Shown: positions 1 through 7,688, counted from the first letter of the stretch. The stretch is 64,000 nucleotides of DNA from Butyrivibrio sp. AE3004 (GCF_000703165.1 NZ_JNLQ01000001.1:62001-126000); one strand, 5' to 3'. The notes: a model not told the origin generated them from the sequence alone. Numbers and translations are program-made.

Positions 1-552
1 GATTACATCAGCATTATTTATCTTTTCTAGGATATTTTGTACTTGCTTATCATTCGAGAAAGTTCCAAGTGTACCACGATGATAACAAATAGCAAGCATC
101 CATTCCATGGAACAGTCAAATCTGCAAATTTTCAAATTATCGAGGGAGTATCTGAAAGAATATACAGAAGATTTGTCGTTTTCACAGACAAATGACAAAG
201 CCTGATTATAGGTTTCTCCTAAATAGAATCCATTCCCAAAATCACAACTGTTTCTGGAGCCATTGACAGTGATTGTAGACAGACCATTTTTTGACCCATG
301 AAAAAGTACATCTTGATATTTTTCTTTTATCAATTCTTCTTTTACCGAATTTATTCTGTAATTACTATTGTATACATATGAATAAAACTTCTCATAAACG
401 CTATCAGTAGTCATACCATTCTTAGAAATTTCATCAAGTGTCACTCTGGAAATTCCGGTCTTTTTTGATAATTCAAGTTTTGTCGTTTTCTCTGACTCGA
501 TGATAAACTCGATGTCTTCTTTGATTTTGTATTCACAATCAACGTTAATCAT
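1..552 (-). CDS. HTH-DUF3990 protein, 3' part outside window
   Basis: The visible 184 residues start at an ATG with AAAGGAG seven bases upstream. Residues 20-60 look like a helix-turn-helix (KLELSKKTGISRVTLDEISK). From about residue 85 the protein shows the DUF3990 signature: VLFHGSK, then DFGNGFYLGE. That pattern of His-Gly followed by Gly-x-Gly-Phe-Tyr resembles the NAD-binding edge of ADP-ribosyltransferase-like folds, so a toxin or modification enzyme with a built-in DNA-binding domain is a reasonable inference. The C-terminus is cut by the window edge. No separate antitoxin gene is visible on the side shown. Confidence 0.7.
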   Translation of the reverse strand, partial: MINVDCEYKIKEDIEFIIESEKTTKLELSKKTGISRVTLDEISKNGMTTDSVYEKFYSYVYNSNYRINSVKEELIKEKYQDVLFHGSKNGLSTITVNGSRNSCDFGNGFYLGETYNQALSFVCENDKSSVYSFRYSLDNLKICRFDCSMEWMLAICYHRGTLGTFSNDKQVQNILEKINNADVI

Positions 553-946
553 GTCAAGCTCCTTTAGATAGAAAATCTATTATTATTATAGCTCAACAAA
601 CATATATGTTCAATCTGTACAAACAAGTTGTACCCTATCTAAATCTCAGGCAGTCTAGAGAACAGGGCTCAGCTACTTTATTGAATTTATCGATGATTCT
701 CTTTTCCATATTTTTCTCGGAGATATAGCCAGAATAGCTCAAGCTTTGCAATACTTACGTGCATAACTTAAATTATACGCATAAATATAGAAGACCTACC
801 CTCTATGATCCTTATGATCTGACATTGGTTTCGGTTTGTAAGCATCTCTTTTTTGTTTTAAAAGGCCTCCCTTGATAATATAAAACTTTAATTAATTCTT
901 CTGCTGATAATGTGGCTTTTAATGTAATCTGAGTGTTTACAATCCT
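553..946. other. Intergenic stretch without a convincing gene
   Basis: The first 50 bases hold the ribosome site and promoter of the HTH-DUF3990 gene. On the minus strand two short stretches read as peptide-like (KATLSAEELIKVLYYQG near 890 and YSGYISEKNMEKRIIDKF near 700), each closed by stops. They may be decayed gene ends, but nothing is firm enough to annotate. Confidence 0.4.
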
Positions 947-1396
947 TTAGTAAAGTAATGGTTTCCAATACTTATCAAAAAATTTTCCAACATACTGTTC
1001 AGCATCCTCATCATACACAATAGCCGGCTTCCAGTCTGACTCTGGTATAATGTCAATATCACCATCATAGTTCCATAATGACAACTTTCCCTTTATCTCA
1101 AACGGTATTATAGGTCTAGGATTTTCTAATACCCATGCATAGTCCACGAAATAATGATAAACATAGTCTTCAGGCGGAAGTAATGAACCTTCGCAATCTC
1201 CCCTATCAAATCTTCTTATATCTTTAAGAGTTACAACTCCTAATGCGTGGCTTGATATGCATCCGCGTTGCTTCTTTGCAGTCGAACAAATCAGGATATC
1301 ACCTCTATAGGCAGTATCCCATGAACGGATTTCAATAGTCTTTCTGCCTGATATAATTGCCATTGCATAATATGGATGTACTGATAATGCTTTCAT
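947..1396 (-). CDS. ASCH-domain protein
   Basis: This 149-aa protein opens with the typical ASCH start MKALSVHPYYAMAIISGRK, followed by TIEIRSW and a GDILICSTAK strand. ASCH domains share the PUA-like beta-barrel and are thought to bind RNA or modified nucleotides; the true ligand here is unknown. An ATG ten codons upstream (1426) exists, but the internal ATG at 1396 has GGAG six bases away and lines up with the family start, so it is preferred. It is the last recognisable gene of the minus-strand operon that begins beyond 17 kb. Confidence 0.8.
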   Translation of the reverse strand: MKALSVHPYYAMAIISGRKTIEIRSWDTAYRGDILICSTAKKQRGCISSHALGVVTLKDIRRFDRGDCEGSLLPPEDYVYHYFVDYAWVLENPRPIIPFEIKGKLSLWNYDGDIDIIPESDWKPAIVYDEDAEQYVGKFFDKYWKPLLY

Positions 1397-1453
1397 AATT
1401 TGCTCCACAATTGTTTTTTTATACATCTAAAATCACTTACATTTGTTATATAT

Positions 1454-1702
1454 TTAATCTGAACTATCTATAACATTAATAATATCATTTAGCTTTAAGA
1501 GCTCATCTTTAGAGAAAGTAACGCCCTTCCCCATCTTTTCATGTGTTGGTGACCATTCTCTAATATCATATTTAGGTTCTTTTCCATGCCACGAAACAAG
1601 ATTCAACTCCTTTTTCCAACCGGAAGGGGCTTCTGATATTATTCCTATATGTTTTATGATTTCATAGTTTTCACCTTTAAAAACAGAAGTTTCCTTTGTC
1701 AA
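1454..1702 (-). CDS. PC4/YdbC-type single-stranded DNA-binding protein
   Basis: The sequence carries the compact PC4/YdbC core: GWKKELNLVSWHGKEPKYDI, REWSPTHEKMGKG, then a helix SKDELLKLND. Bacterial YdbC homologues bind single-stranded DNA and are about 70-80 aa, matching this 82-aa product. The only in-frame start near the family start is TTG at 1702 with a weak GAAAG site. The same frame is open upstream to about 1755 and meets the 3' end of the preceding gene at an A-run, so the two may be made as one protein by a -1 shift (see findings). Confidence 0.85.
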   Translation of the reverse strand: MTKETSVFKGENYEIIKHIGIISEAPSGWKKELNLVSWHGKEPKYDIREWSPTHEKMGKGVTFSKDELLKLNDIINVIDSSD

Positions 1703-1734
1703 TATTTCTTTCTTTGAATCAGCTACAACAGCTT

Positions 1735-2019
1735 CTATAGTATCTTTTGTTTTTTAGATGGAGACTTATTATCTGTAGTTCCCACTCCTATGTAATATTC
1801 CTGGACTTTCCTAAGACGATTTTTGTCAGCGGCATAAACTATAAGGTATTCCCGCCCATAAGCATTTGTTTCTACTGACGCACAGCCTTCTGCACCATAT
1901 GTAGTTGCTATAGCCGAAATAGCATCATCAACTTTTCCTCTTTTTATGCATAATACACCATCAACTAATTTAACATATGGCTTCATGGTTTTTGACAGAT
2001 TATCTTTTAATATTCTCAT
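1735..2019 (-). CDS. Hypothetical 94-aa protein upstream of the PC4 gene
   Basis: Start ATG at 2019 has AAGGG six bases upstream. The product is a small alpha/beta-looking protein without a recognised domain (VDDAISAIATTYGAEGCASV, then GREYLIVYAADKN). Its last codons are SKKQKIL-stop, read across a run of six A. In the -1 frame the message continues without a stop into the PC4/YdbC gene. It may be the N-terminal domain of a two-domain protein. Confidence 0.55.
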   Translation of the reverse strand: MRILKDNLSKTMKPYVKLVDGVLCIKRGKVDDAISAIATTYGAEGCASVETNAYGREYLIVYAADKNRLRKVQEYYIGVGTTDNKSPSKKQKIL

Positions 2020-2134
2020 ATTTTTCCCTTACCCATAAAATAATATGCGCTGTCATTATGGAATTTAAGTATGTATTGATATTTATAAATCTACAATCAC
2101 GAATAGCCTGCTCTTCTGTAGCTTCCTCAGTATG

Positions 2135-3640
2135 CTATACCTTCTCGAAATCATTCTTAGTCAAGATATAATTCGCATTCTTAATTATAAAAATCACTTT
2201 ATCACCCATGCAGAAAGAATATGTGTTTTCGTCACAATATTTGATATTGTCCACGTACATATTGAACTTATCCTTACACTCATATGCAATCGGTTCATCC
2301 GTTGTAAATTCTGATGCGAAGGCGCGGGTAAGAGTAACACGTTCAAGCTCAGGTGCTACAACCATAGCCTTTCCAACATCTTCGCCCTTCGGTCTGATAA
2401 CTTTTATCCTATATCTATTTTCGTTAATATGACTAATCTCAATCTTTGATTTGCACTCACGATCAATCATGTCAAATAGCCAATATGGATTTCTTGTTAT
2501 CTCTTTATCTTTGAAAAATCCCGGTTCCAGATGTTGCTTTACTTCTGCTATACTCTTGGTTATATTATCCTGAACTTTTTTATCTCCAAAGAAATCGCTT
2601 TTCTTGAGCCTTTTTTTAATTGCATAATCAGCTTCCAGATAATGATAAAATGCTTCACTATAACGTCCATTCCTCTGATAATGTGCGGCCATTCGCAGTG
2701 CTACATCTGCAAACTTAGCATCATCGCCCATACAAAAGTCCGGTCTACAGCCATAATAAAGTTTATGTATAATGTGCGCTGATGTTTCCGGAGATTTTAT
2801 GCATCCCTTACCTGCAAGAAACATATCAGCAATCTTATACATAGACTCGATGACATCGTGTGCGAAGCCTATTGAAAAATACTGAAAGGCTTTTTCATAT
2901 TCCGGCACGCCTTCATTACATCTGCCATAGTAATAAATGTATCCAAGTGTATTCGCATAATAAGGATTTCCGTCTAATTCAAAAAGCTTTGTTATAAGCT
3001 TTCTGGACTCGTCCCAATCACAGTCAAATACTTTATCCCCGCCATAGCATCCATAACCCTTTATTCTCATGGCTAATGGATTCTCGGCATCGCACTCTTC
3101 GTTAATTATCTTTCTGAAAAGCTCCCTGCGCGAATTAGATACTCCGGCAGTATCCTCAATAAATTCCTGGAGTATTTCTTCAATCTGAGATTTGGTAAGT
3201 TTCCAATCTACCGGTTCATGATTTCTATTAAACTCATAATTGTCTGCCATCTGGATTATTTCCAAAAGAGCGGACTTTATTTCTTCTTCATAACATCCAA
3301 TGTAAATTCCGATGTTATTGATTGCATTGTCCATAGCCTTAAACTGATCATAATCATTGTTAGGCCAGAGATATCCATTATCTCCCGTGAAGGTCCACAT
3401 GCCTTCATAGCAATCAGCCAAATCATTAGAGACAAAACAATACCAATTCTGAAACATCTCAGCATTGGTACCAGCTTTCAACATATTTTCGCATGCAACC
3501 CGCAAATCCTGATAGGATGGCCTATATGTCCCTCTATAATTATCAACATTATAGAATTCTTCGTTTTCAGTATCAGTTTCAAATAATGCCGGATTCACTT
3601 CAAATCTAACAATGGCTTTTAAATCATTAGCATCATACAT
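2135..3640 (-). CDS. Sel1/TPR-repeat protein of unknown role
   Basis: This 501-aa protein has tandem helical repeats of the Sel1/TPR kind in its middle (for example NPYYANTLGYIYYYGRCNEG, AFQYFSIGFAHDVIESMYKI, then DMFLAGKGC and MAAHYQRNGRYSEAFYHYLE). Such repeats form protein-binding superhelices. The N-terminal 150 residues and the C-terminal beta-rich 120 residues match nothing I recognise. ATG at 3640 with GGAGGTGG five bases away is preferred over ATG 3655. It sits 17 bases after the zinc-ribbon gene in the same operon. Confidence 0.7.
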   Translation of the reverse strand: MYDANDLKAIVRFEVNPALFETDTENEEFYNVDNYRGTYRPSYQDLRVACENMLKAGTNAEMFQNWYCFVSNDLADCYEGMWTFTGDNGYLWPNNDYDQFKAMDNAINNIGIYIGCYEEEIKSALLEIIQMADNYEFNRNHEPVDWKLTKSQIEEILQEFIEDTAGVSNSRRELFRKIINEECDAENPLAMRIKGYGCYGGDKVFDCDWDESRKLITKLFELDGNPYYANTLGYIYYYGRCNEGVPEYEKAFQYFSIGFAHDVIESMYKIADMFLAGKGCIKSPETSAHIIHKLYYGCRPDFCMGDDAKFADVALRMAAHYQRNGRYSEAFYHYLEADYAIKKRLKKSDFFGDKKVQDNITKSIAEVKQHLEPGFFKDKEITRNPYWLFDMIDRECKSKIEISHINENRYRIKVIRPKGEDVGKAMVVAPELERVTLTRAFASEFTTDEPIAYECKDKFNMYVDNIKYCDENTYSFCMGDKVIFIIKNANYILTKNDFEKV

Positions 3641-3657
3641 TCTAGCCACCTCCATGA

Positions 3658-4176
3658 TTATTTCATGAATATACGCATTGCCGAGTAAGGATACTTACAT
3701 TCCTTATAAAAAGGATACTTCACCTTGCAATCCTCATAATTTTTAAGCCTATATTTCACGCTATATTTATTCATTAATGAAATAATTATTTCCAGATCTT
3801 CAAGAATCACATCCCTAGATGTCCCTTCCACTAGCATTTTTCTCATGCCAAGAACATTTACTTTAAAAGCTTTTGACAATTCAGCCATTGCTTCTTTTTC
3901 AGGCATATTCTGTTGTGGAACTATAGTCAAATTCACCCTTTGATTAAAAACAGGGTCAAGTTCACAGGGCGTATTCAAATCTACAGCGATGGTATCATGG
4001 CAATTGGAACATTCCATGTATAGGGTACCAGCCTCACTTTGTCTCCAAAACATTTCCTGTTTACCGCAATTTTCACATAAATCTGTTTTTGCGATACCTT
4101 TCTGCACTTGATACGCAATACACGCTTCACAACCATTTATCATATGATTATCCCTCTGATAGTCTAAAGGCATCAT
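3658..4176 (-). CDS. Cysteine-rich zinc-ribbon-like hypothetical protein
   Basis: A 172-aa protein with three Cys-x2-Cys knuckles in its first 65 residues (CEAC, CENC, CSNC), which suggests one or two zinc ribbons, followed by a helical C-terminal half without recognisable motifs. Its ATG overlaps the stop of the upstream gene (ATGA), so the two are translationally coupled. Function unknown. Confidence 0.6.
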   Translation of the reverse strand: MMPLDYQRDNHMINGCEACIAYQVQKGIAKTDLCENCGKQEMFWRQSEAGTLYMECSNCHDTIAVDLNTPCELDPVFNQRVNLTIVPQQNMPEKEAMAELSKAFKVNVLGMRKMLVEGTSRDVILEDLEIIISLMNKYSVKYRLKNYEDCKVKYPFYKECKYPYSAMRIFMK

Positions 4177-4535
4177 CTCATTTCCATAACTTTCATAAAT
4201 GCATCAAAATTTTCTGGATACTTGTTACTTCCCCAGTAGTGCAATCCTTCAGATTTGTCTGAAAACTTAATGTCCAGCGACCATTGTGTTCCGTCCATCA
4301 CATCAGGATCATCATATCCTTCATCCCATTCATCGATATGAAGACTGTCTAATTCATCAAGCAACATGCTCCAAGTTTTTCCGACATAAAGGGGCTTTCC
4401 GTTATCAAAAGCGCCATTATAAAATTCTCTTTCAACGAAAATCTTCTCTCCCTCATGAGTCAACGTTCTCTTTTCGGCACCATCGAAAAAGCCACCATAT
4501 GATACTATAATTGTCTTTATAAATTCCTTTTTCAT
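4173..4535 (-). CDS. Hypothetical 120-aa protein
   Basis: The product has a beta-rich N-terminus (KTIIVSYGGFFDGAEKR), an acidic centre (DEWDEGYDDPDVMDG) and ends in WGSNKYPENFDAFMKVME. I recognise no family. The ATG overlaps the stop of the interrupted deoxyribosyltransferase-like gene (ATGA), and its own stop overlaps the next start, so it is an internal gene of a tightly packed operon. Since the RIT insertion it has lost its native upstream promoter. Confidence 0.6.
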   Translation of the reverse strand: MKKEFIKTIIVSYGGFFDGAEKRTLTHEGEKIFVEREFYNGAFDNGKPLYVGKTWSMLLDELDSLHIDEWDEGYDDPDVMDGTQWSLDIKFSDKSEGLHYWGSNKYPENFDAFMKVMEMR

Positions 4536-4669
4536 TGTTTGTTTTCCTTATTCTCTAGTGGTTCTAAGTACTCTATAGGCTTACCATGAGCTTTGGCATA
4601 CGCAATCTCTCCCCTAGTGCTGTCACCAATATAGCCACCAACGTTAATTACAAAAATGCTGTCGGCCAT
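4532..4669 (-). pseudogene. 3' half of a deoxyribosyltransferase-like gene split by the RIT element
   Basis: Forty-five codons (MADSIFVINVGGYIGDSTRG, then EIAYAKAHGKPIEYLEP) form the C-terminal half of a small nucleoside 2-deoxyribosyltransferase-like fold. The VINVGGYIGDST stretch is the nucleotide-binding loop. The N-terminal half ends at 16842. Joining them gives KRKID-MADSIF in frame and a 118-aa protein. The stop overlaps the next gene by ATGA. Confidence 0.85.
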
Positions 4670-4679
4670 ATCTATCTTA
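4670..4679. repeat. Left copy of 10-bp target duplication (ATCTATCTTA)
   Basis: ATCTATCTTA here and at 16842-16851 is the direct repeat left by insertion of the RIT element. One copy restores the host gene. Confidence 0.75.
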
Positions 4680-4693
4680 TCTTATATCTTAAA

Positions 4694-4728
4694 TAAGATA
4701 GATTATCCAAGGAGTTTATTTATCTGAG
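4694..4728 (+). repeat. RIT left inverted repeat (35 bp)
   Basis: It begins TAAGATAGATTATCC, ends TTTATCTGAG, and is the exact reverse complement of 16817-16851. Its outer ten bases are also an inverted copy of the host target, so ATCTATCTTA at 4670 and TAAGATAGAT here form a 10-bp inverted pair around a 14-bp spacer. Confidence 0.9.
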
Positions 4729-4800
4729 TATTTTTGCTTAATACCGCCAAATTAAGCTAGTCGTAGAATACTGCTTATTGAATAAATTACTAGGATCATC

Positions 4801-4809
4801 CACCAAACT
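4801..4809. repeat. Left copy of 9-bp duplication CACCAAACT
   Basis: CACCAAACT is repeated in the same direction at 13408-13416, flanking the inner IS21-like segment. Confidence 0.75.
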
Positions 4810-4925
4810 GAATATTTCGGGCTGTGAGCCCACCTAGTTCGCAATTGAGCCCCACCTATTCACACAATAGCACCACTATAATTTCACAAAATTCAATTCA
4901 CACTTCAGCACCACTATATATCGTC
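4810..4925 (+). repeat. IS21-like left end with hairpin and terminal repeats
   Basis: A small hairpin (GGGCTGTGAGCCC) is followed by degenerate repeats: TTCGCAATTGAGCCCCACC, TTCACACAATAGCACCAC and TTCACACTTCAGCACCAC. Multiple terminal repeats of this kind are characteristic of IS21-family ends. The same TTCGCAATT-AGCCCCAC motif occurs inverted at the right end. Confidence 0.7.
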
Positions 4926-5010
4926 AAGTGGAACTATCTTTCCGGATATGGGTATCTGTCTGTTTTTTCCGGCATCTGTTTTAAGGCCTCCTACCATGTA
5001 GCGCTTGTCA
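4914..5010 (-). pseudogene. Phage-type tyrosine integrase fragment
   Basis: About 31 residues in one frame (LDKRYMVGGLKTDAGKNRQI, then PI) match the beta-hairpin region around the catalytic lysine of phage and ICE integrases (GGxKTxAGxxRxIPI). Everything else of the gene is missing. It directly abuts an ImmA-like fragment, so this is a deletion scar of a prophage or conjugative element. Confidence 0.7.
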
Positions 5011-5142
5011 AGGAACACACTGTTTGTTTTTAATATGTAATAATTCATGCAAATAGGACTCAAGGTTAGTCTCATAAGACAATCTTGAGTTTAAAATAAT
5101 TGTGTAAGTATTATCAGGGTTGCTGATTAAAAAAACTTTAAT
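5008..5142 (-). pseudogene. ImmA/IrrE metallopeptidase fragment
   Basis: The fragment reads FLISNPDNTYTIILNSRLSY, then LESYLHELLHIKN, with the HExxH-like zinc motif HELLH typical of ImmA/IrrE proteases that cleave phage repressors. Only the central part remains: there is no proper start and it stops soon after the motif. It lies between an integrase fragment and an antirepressor fragment. Confidence 0.75.
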
Positions 5143-5159
5143 TTTGATAGGAAGGCATA

Positions 5160-5324
5160 ATGAACGAATTATTAAAGATTGATTTTGACAAGCAAACAAT
5201 ATCAGCCAGAGAACTTCATAGAAAGTTGAATATTGCTACAAGGTTTAATGACTGGTTCCCACGTATGTGTGATTCAACATGTCTTTTATGGATGCTTGTG
5301 AGTGAATATCCGGCGAAAAACTGA
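5160..5324 (+). pseudogene. AntA-type phage antirepressor, truncated
   Basis: The 54-aa product starts MNELLKIDFDKQTISARELH and continues to NDWFPRMC, which is the N-terminus of AntA/AntB phage antirepressors. After the WFPRMC motif the similarity ends and a stop follows. Full-length family members are longer than 150 aa. It is a prophage remnant. Confidence 0.75.
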
Positions 5325-5427
5325 CTAATAGGACCAGACGCGCTTTTGTTGTAGCTGATATCTCTACCTCTTCGCCGAGGTCGTTAGTTCCTTTTAAAAC
5401 TCTGCCTGTATATCTGATGTTTTTACT

Positions 5428-6141
5428 TTACTCGACGGACTTTATCTCGCTTTCCAGATCCTCTTTAAGAGAATAGGTATCAAAAGACGCTTCTTTTGGA
5501 AGATTTATGTGGATACTGGTAATCTTATCTACTCTGGCTGCTCCTTTGATTATACTTGCATCAAAAACATGCCCGCCTTTCTTTCTGTCCTCGGAGAGAA
5601 AATGAAGATGCCATCCCGGCATATTTATTCCATCCATATAATCTGGAAAATATACACCCACCAGAGATCCCCGGATATTCTCAAAAAGAAACGATTGCTG
5701 CGTGTGGAGAAGAATCTCTTTCAGCCTGATATGGTGCGACCTGTAAGGCCCCTCCGATCTGGCATCGATTTTCCCAAACTCTCCGTCAATCCTGACAATA
5801 TGCATACTGTTAAGCCCGAATACCTCTTCGATCTTCCTTGTCAGTTCTGTCTGAATTGAGGCAAAATTCGGCATGTCATTAAGCTGAAACTGCTGATTGC
5901 CATAGAGCCTGGCCACAGCAGCAAAAGGAGTTCCCGTCGAAGGATCAACCTCTGTTACATTCCCGAACTGATCTGACCTGTAGCAGTGTCCATCCATGAC
6001 GATCATCTCACCGTTCACATCCTCAAATGTTCCCAGCCCGGTATCACCATGCTGAATTAGTTCGTCTACATTTATCACCGTCCGGCTGTACCCAAGAATT
6101 AGCGCCTGAAGTGTCGACACCTGATACATAGTATTTTCCAT
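5428..6141 (-). CDS. alsD: Alpha-acetolactate decarboxylase
   Basis: A 237-aa enzyme that converts alpha-acetolactate to acetoin with loss of CO2. Family blocks are intact: HGDTGLGTFEDVNGEMIVMD near residues 30-55, and near 165-195 MPGWHLHFL followed by GGHVFDA, which supplies the zinc-binding histidines. ATG 6141 with AAAAAGGAG nine bases upstream is preferred over ATG 6174. No acetolactate synthase is linked to it. It travels as cargo in the IS21-like segment and could redirect pyruvate to acetoin or drain acetolactate from branched-chain amino acid synthesis. Confidence 0.93.
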   Translation of the reverse strand: MENTMYQVSTLQALILGYSRTVINVDELIQHGDTGLGTFEDVNGEMIVMDGHCYRSDQFGNVTEVDPSTGTPFAAVARLYGNQQFQLNDMPNFASIQTELTRKIEEVFGLNSMHIVRIDGEFGKIDARSEGPYRSHHIRLKEILLHTQQSFLFENIRGSLVGVYFPDYMDGINMPGWHLHFLSEDRKKGGHVFDASIIKGAARVDKITSIHINLPKEASFDTYSLKEDLESEIKSVE

Positions 6142-6239
6142 TTGGTATTTCTCCTTTTTTATATGTACTTCCATTATAACATTTTAAAGACAGTGATTTA
6201 TAGTCGATAAAAAGTTTAAAAACAAAATCGCATGACAAA

Positions 6240-6266
6240 AAGAGCATCCGTTCGGGTGCTCGAACA
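6240..6266 (-). terminator. Hairpin terminator after the IS110 remnant
   Basis: On the minus strand GAGCACCC-GAAC-GGATGCTC is followed by TTTTT. It lies just beyond the stop of the IS110 fragment and upstream of alsD, so it also isolates alsD from upstream transcription. Confidence 0.7.
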
Positions 6267-6285
6267 GAAAAGAATTCCTAGAGTG

Positions 6286-6420
6286 TTACCTTAGTGAGTA
6301 AGTCACTCTGGTAAGTTCCATCCTGTAGATGGTTCGAATTAGCTTCTTTGTCGCATGAGATACTGTTATGTTATTGTGCTTTCCTTCAGATATCTTTCTT
6401 CCGCGATATAGGGCAAAAGA
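6286..6420 (-). pseudogene. IS110-family transposase C-terminal remnant
   Basis: The frame reads GRKISEGKHNNITVSHATKK, then LIRTIYRM, matching the C-terminal tail of IS110-type DEDD transposases (lysine-rich loop, A-x-x-K-L-x-R-x-I-Y). The rest is missing. It abuts the Fic remnant on its right. Confidence 0.6.
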
Positions 6421-6423
6421 TTC

Positions 6424-6718
6424 GTCACATTTGCAGACAAACCTGGCATTAAAGATCAGAATTTACTTGATTCAGCTGAAGCGGACTATGTGGTTTTTCG
6501 GCTGAAGGAAGTGGCTCAGAATAAACTTGATGGAGACTATCATACAGAGTATTTCTTTAAGATGCATGAATATATCTTCCAAGATCTCTTTGAATGGGCA
6601 GGGCAGCCTCGCAATATTTCAATATATAAGGAAGAGGATGTCATTGGTGGACAGTCCATTGAATATTCGGATCCTTTTGATATTGTGAATGATGTTCATC
6701 ATGTTCTATCAGACATAG
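6424..6718 (+). pseudogene. Fic protein fragment
   Basis: The open stretch reads AEADYVVFRLKEVAQNKL, then IFQDLFEWAGQPRNISI and IEYSDPFDI, the conserved part just before the catalytic core of Fic AMP-transferases. The HPFxxGNGR active-site loop is absent because the frame runs into a tRNA-like sequence after LSDI. No convincing start exists upstream. It is broken at both ends. Confidence 0.8.
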
Positions 6719-6737
6719 CGATGGCTTCTGGTTATTG

Positions 6738-6791
6738 TAGTGTGCGCCTAGCGGCGTACGTTTCTAACGGGTTCAAGTCCCGTATGCTCCA
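6738..6791 (+). tRNA. 3' half of a class II tRNA (Leu or Ser type), not a full gene
   Basis: The sequence has a long variable arm (TGCGCC-TAGC-GGCGTA), a perfect T-arm (ACGGG-TTCAAGT-CCCGT) and a 3' acceptor strand ATGCTCC with discriminator A. No matching GGAGCAT 5' strand, D-arm or anticodon arm is present. Such 3' halves are typical left-overs of attachment sites for integrative elements. It interrupts the Fic fragment. Confidence 0.65.
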
Positions 6792-6849
6792 TAAGAGAAA
6801 TGGCATAAAAACAGTAGTTACAGTTTCACACGGGATTATTTAAGAATTT

Positions 6850-6900
6850 AACCCTCTATGTCCACACAGAAAGCTGTGAGCATCGAGGGTTATTGTATTT
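6850..6900 (+). terminator. Possible terminator hairpin
   Basis: AACCCTC and GAGGGTT pair around an inner ACACAG/CTGTG stem and are followed by ATTGTATTT. The T-run is weak. Confidence 0.4.
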
Positions 6901-7134
6901 ATCACTGTCATATGTGGCATAACCGATTACAGCAGAAATAGCCTTTTTGAAACGGCTAATTATTGAATTGTTGCCACTACTCAAGGTTCATCATTGTGGC
7001 GGCATAGATAAATTCAAAAATTCAACCAATATGGATATGTCTAAGGATACATTAGTTGAGTGGGAGCATTTGTATACATTCCTTCCGGAATTATATGCAG
7101 AATATAAAGACCAGCCCCTTGATGCAGACTAAGT
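6895..7134 (+). other. Unassigned stretch with a short open frame
   Basis: A 61-codon frame (6947-7132) ends DTLVEWEHLYTFLPELYAEY and has no ribosome site. It may be the tail of a lost gene; I recognise no family. Confidence 0.3.
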
Positions 7135-7154
7135 ATGCTTTTGCGATTGCTTTA

Positions 7155-7688
7155 TTACTGAATATACACGACAGCAGTTTTTCTAAATGCAGATATTATT
7201 CTGATGATAGACCTGTAAATAAGTCCAAAGCAGTATACATAAACTACAACAGAAGTGGACCTGACAAATATTATGCAAAAAAATGCCAGCGCAAGATTGA
7301 GAATACCATGGCTGATGGATAGTCTCCAGGAGGCACTGTGCATTTTTTTGGCATCAAGCCCTCTTAAGATTGTTACAGCTGCGCTAAATCCATTGATGAC
7401 GACAAGGTACAACACCAGATACAGTTTTGGAATGTCCGAGAGTGACAATGTGAAAAGACCAAAATCAAACACTATCAGGCCATAAAAAAGGATTCCTTTT
7501 CCGCCTACCATATGTCTCGCCATTGTAAAATAGTAGGTGAGGTATTTAAGTCCCATGGCGACAAGAGCAATACTGAGGATTAAAGCCATAGTAATCAGAC
7601 CGTCATCCGGCTCAACTATCATATATATGCTGGCAAGAATAGTTACGATAGCCACAAATATACTTCTAATCTTTTGCATTCTAGTCAT
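7155..7688 (-). CDS. HdeD/DUF308-like membrane protein
   Basis: A 177-aa protein with six predicted hydrophobic segments and a helical pattern like HdeD/DUF308 acid-resistance membrane proteins. The start ATG at 7688 has GGAGGTG six bases upstream and overlaps the end of the DUF6765 gene, so the two are coupled. It is the last gene of a four-gene minus-strand operon. Its function in this setting is unknown. Confidence 0.65.
   Translation of the reverse strand: MTRMQKIRSIFVAIVTILASIYMIVEPDDGLITMALILSIALVAMGLKYLTYYFTMARHMVGGKGILFYGLIVFDFGLFTLSLSDIPKLYLVLYLVVINGFSAAVTILRGLDAKKMHSASWRLSISHGILNLALAFFCIIFVRSTSVVVYVYCFGLIYRSIIRIISAFRKTAVVYIQ

Noticed and set aside
1977..2432. Short plus-strand frames opposite the Sel1 and 94-aa genes
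   Set aside because: No ribosome sites or protein-like composition; the minus-strand genes explain the DNA.
6738..6791. A functional tRNA gene
   Set aside because: The 5' acceptor strand, D-arm and anticodon arm are missing.
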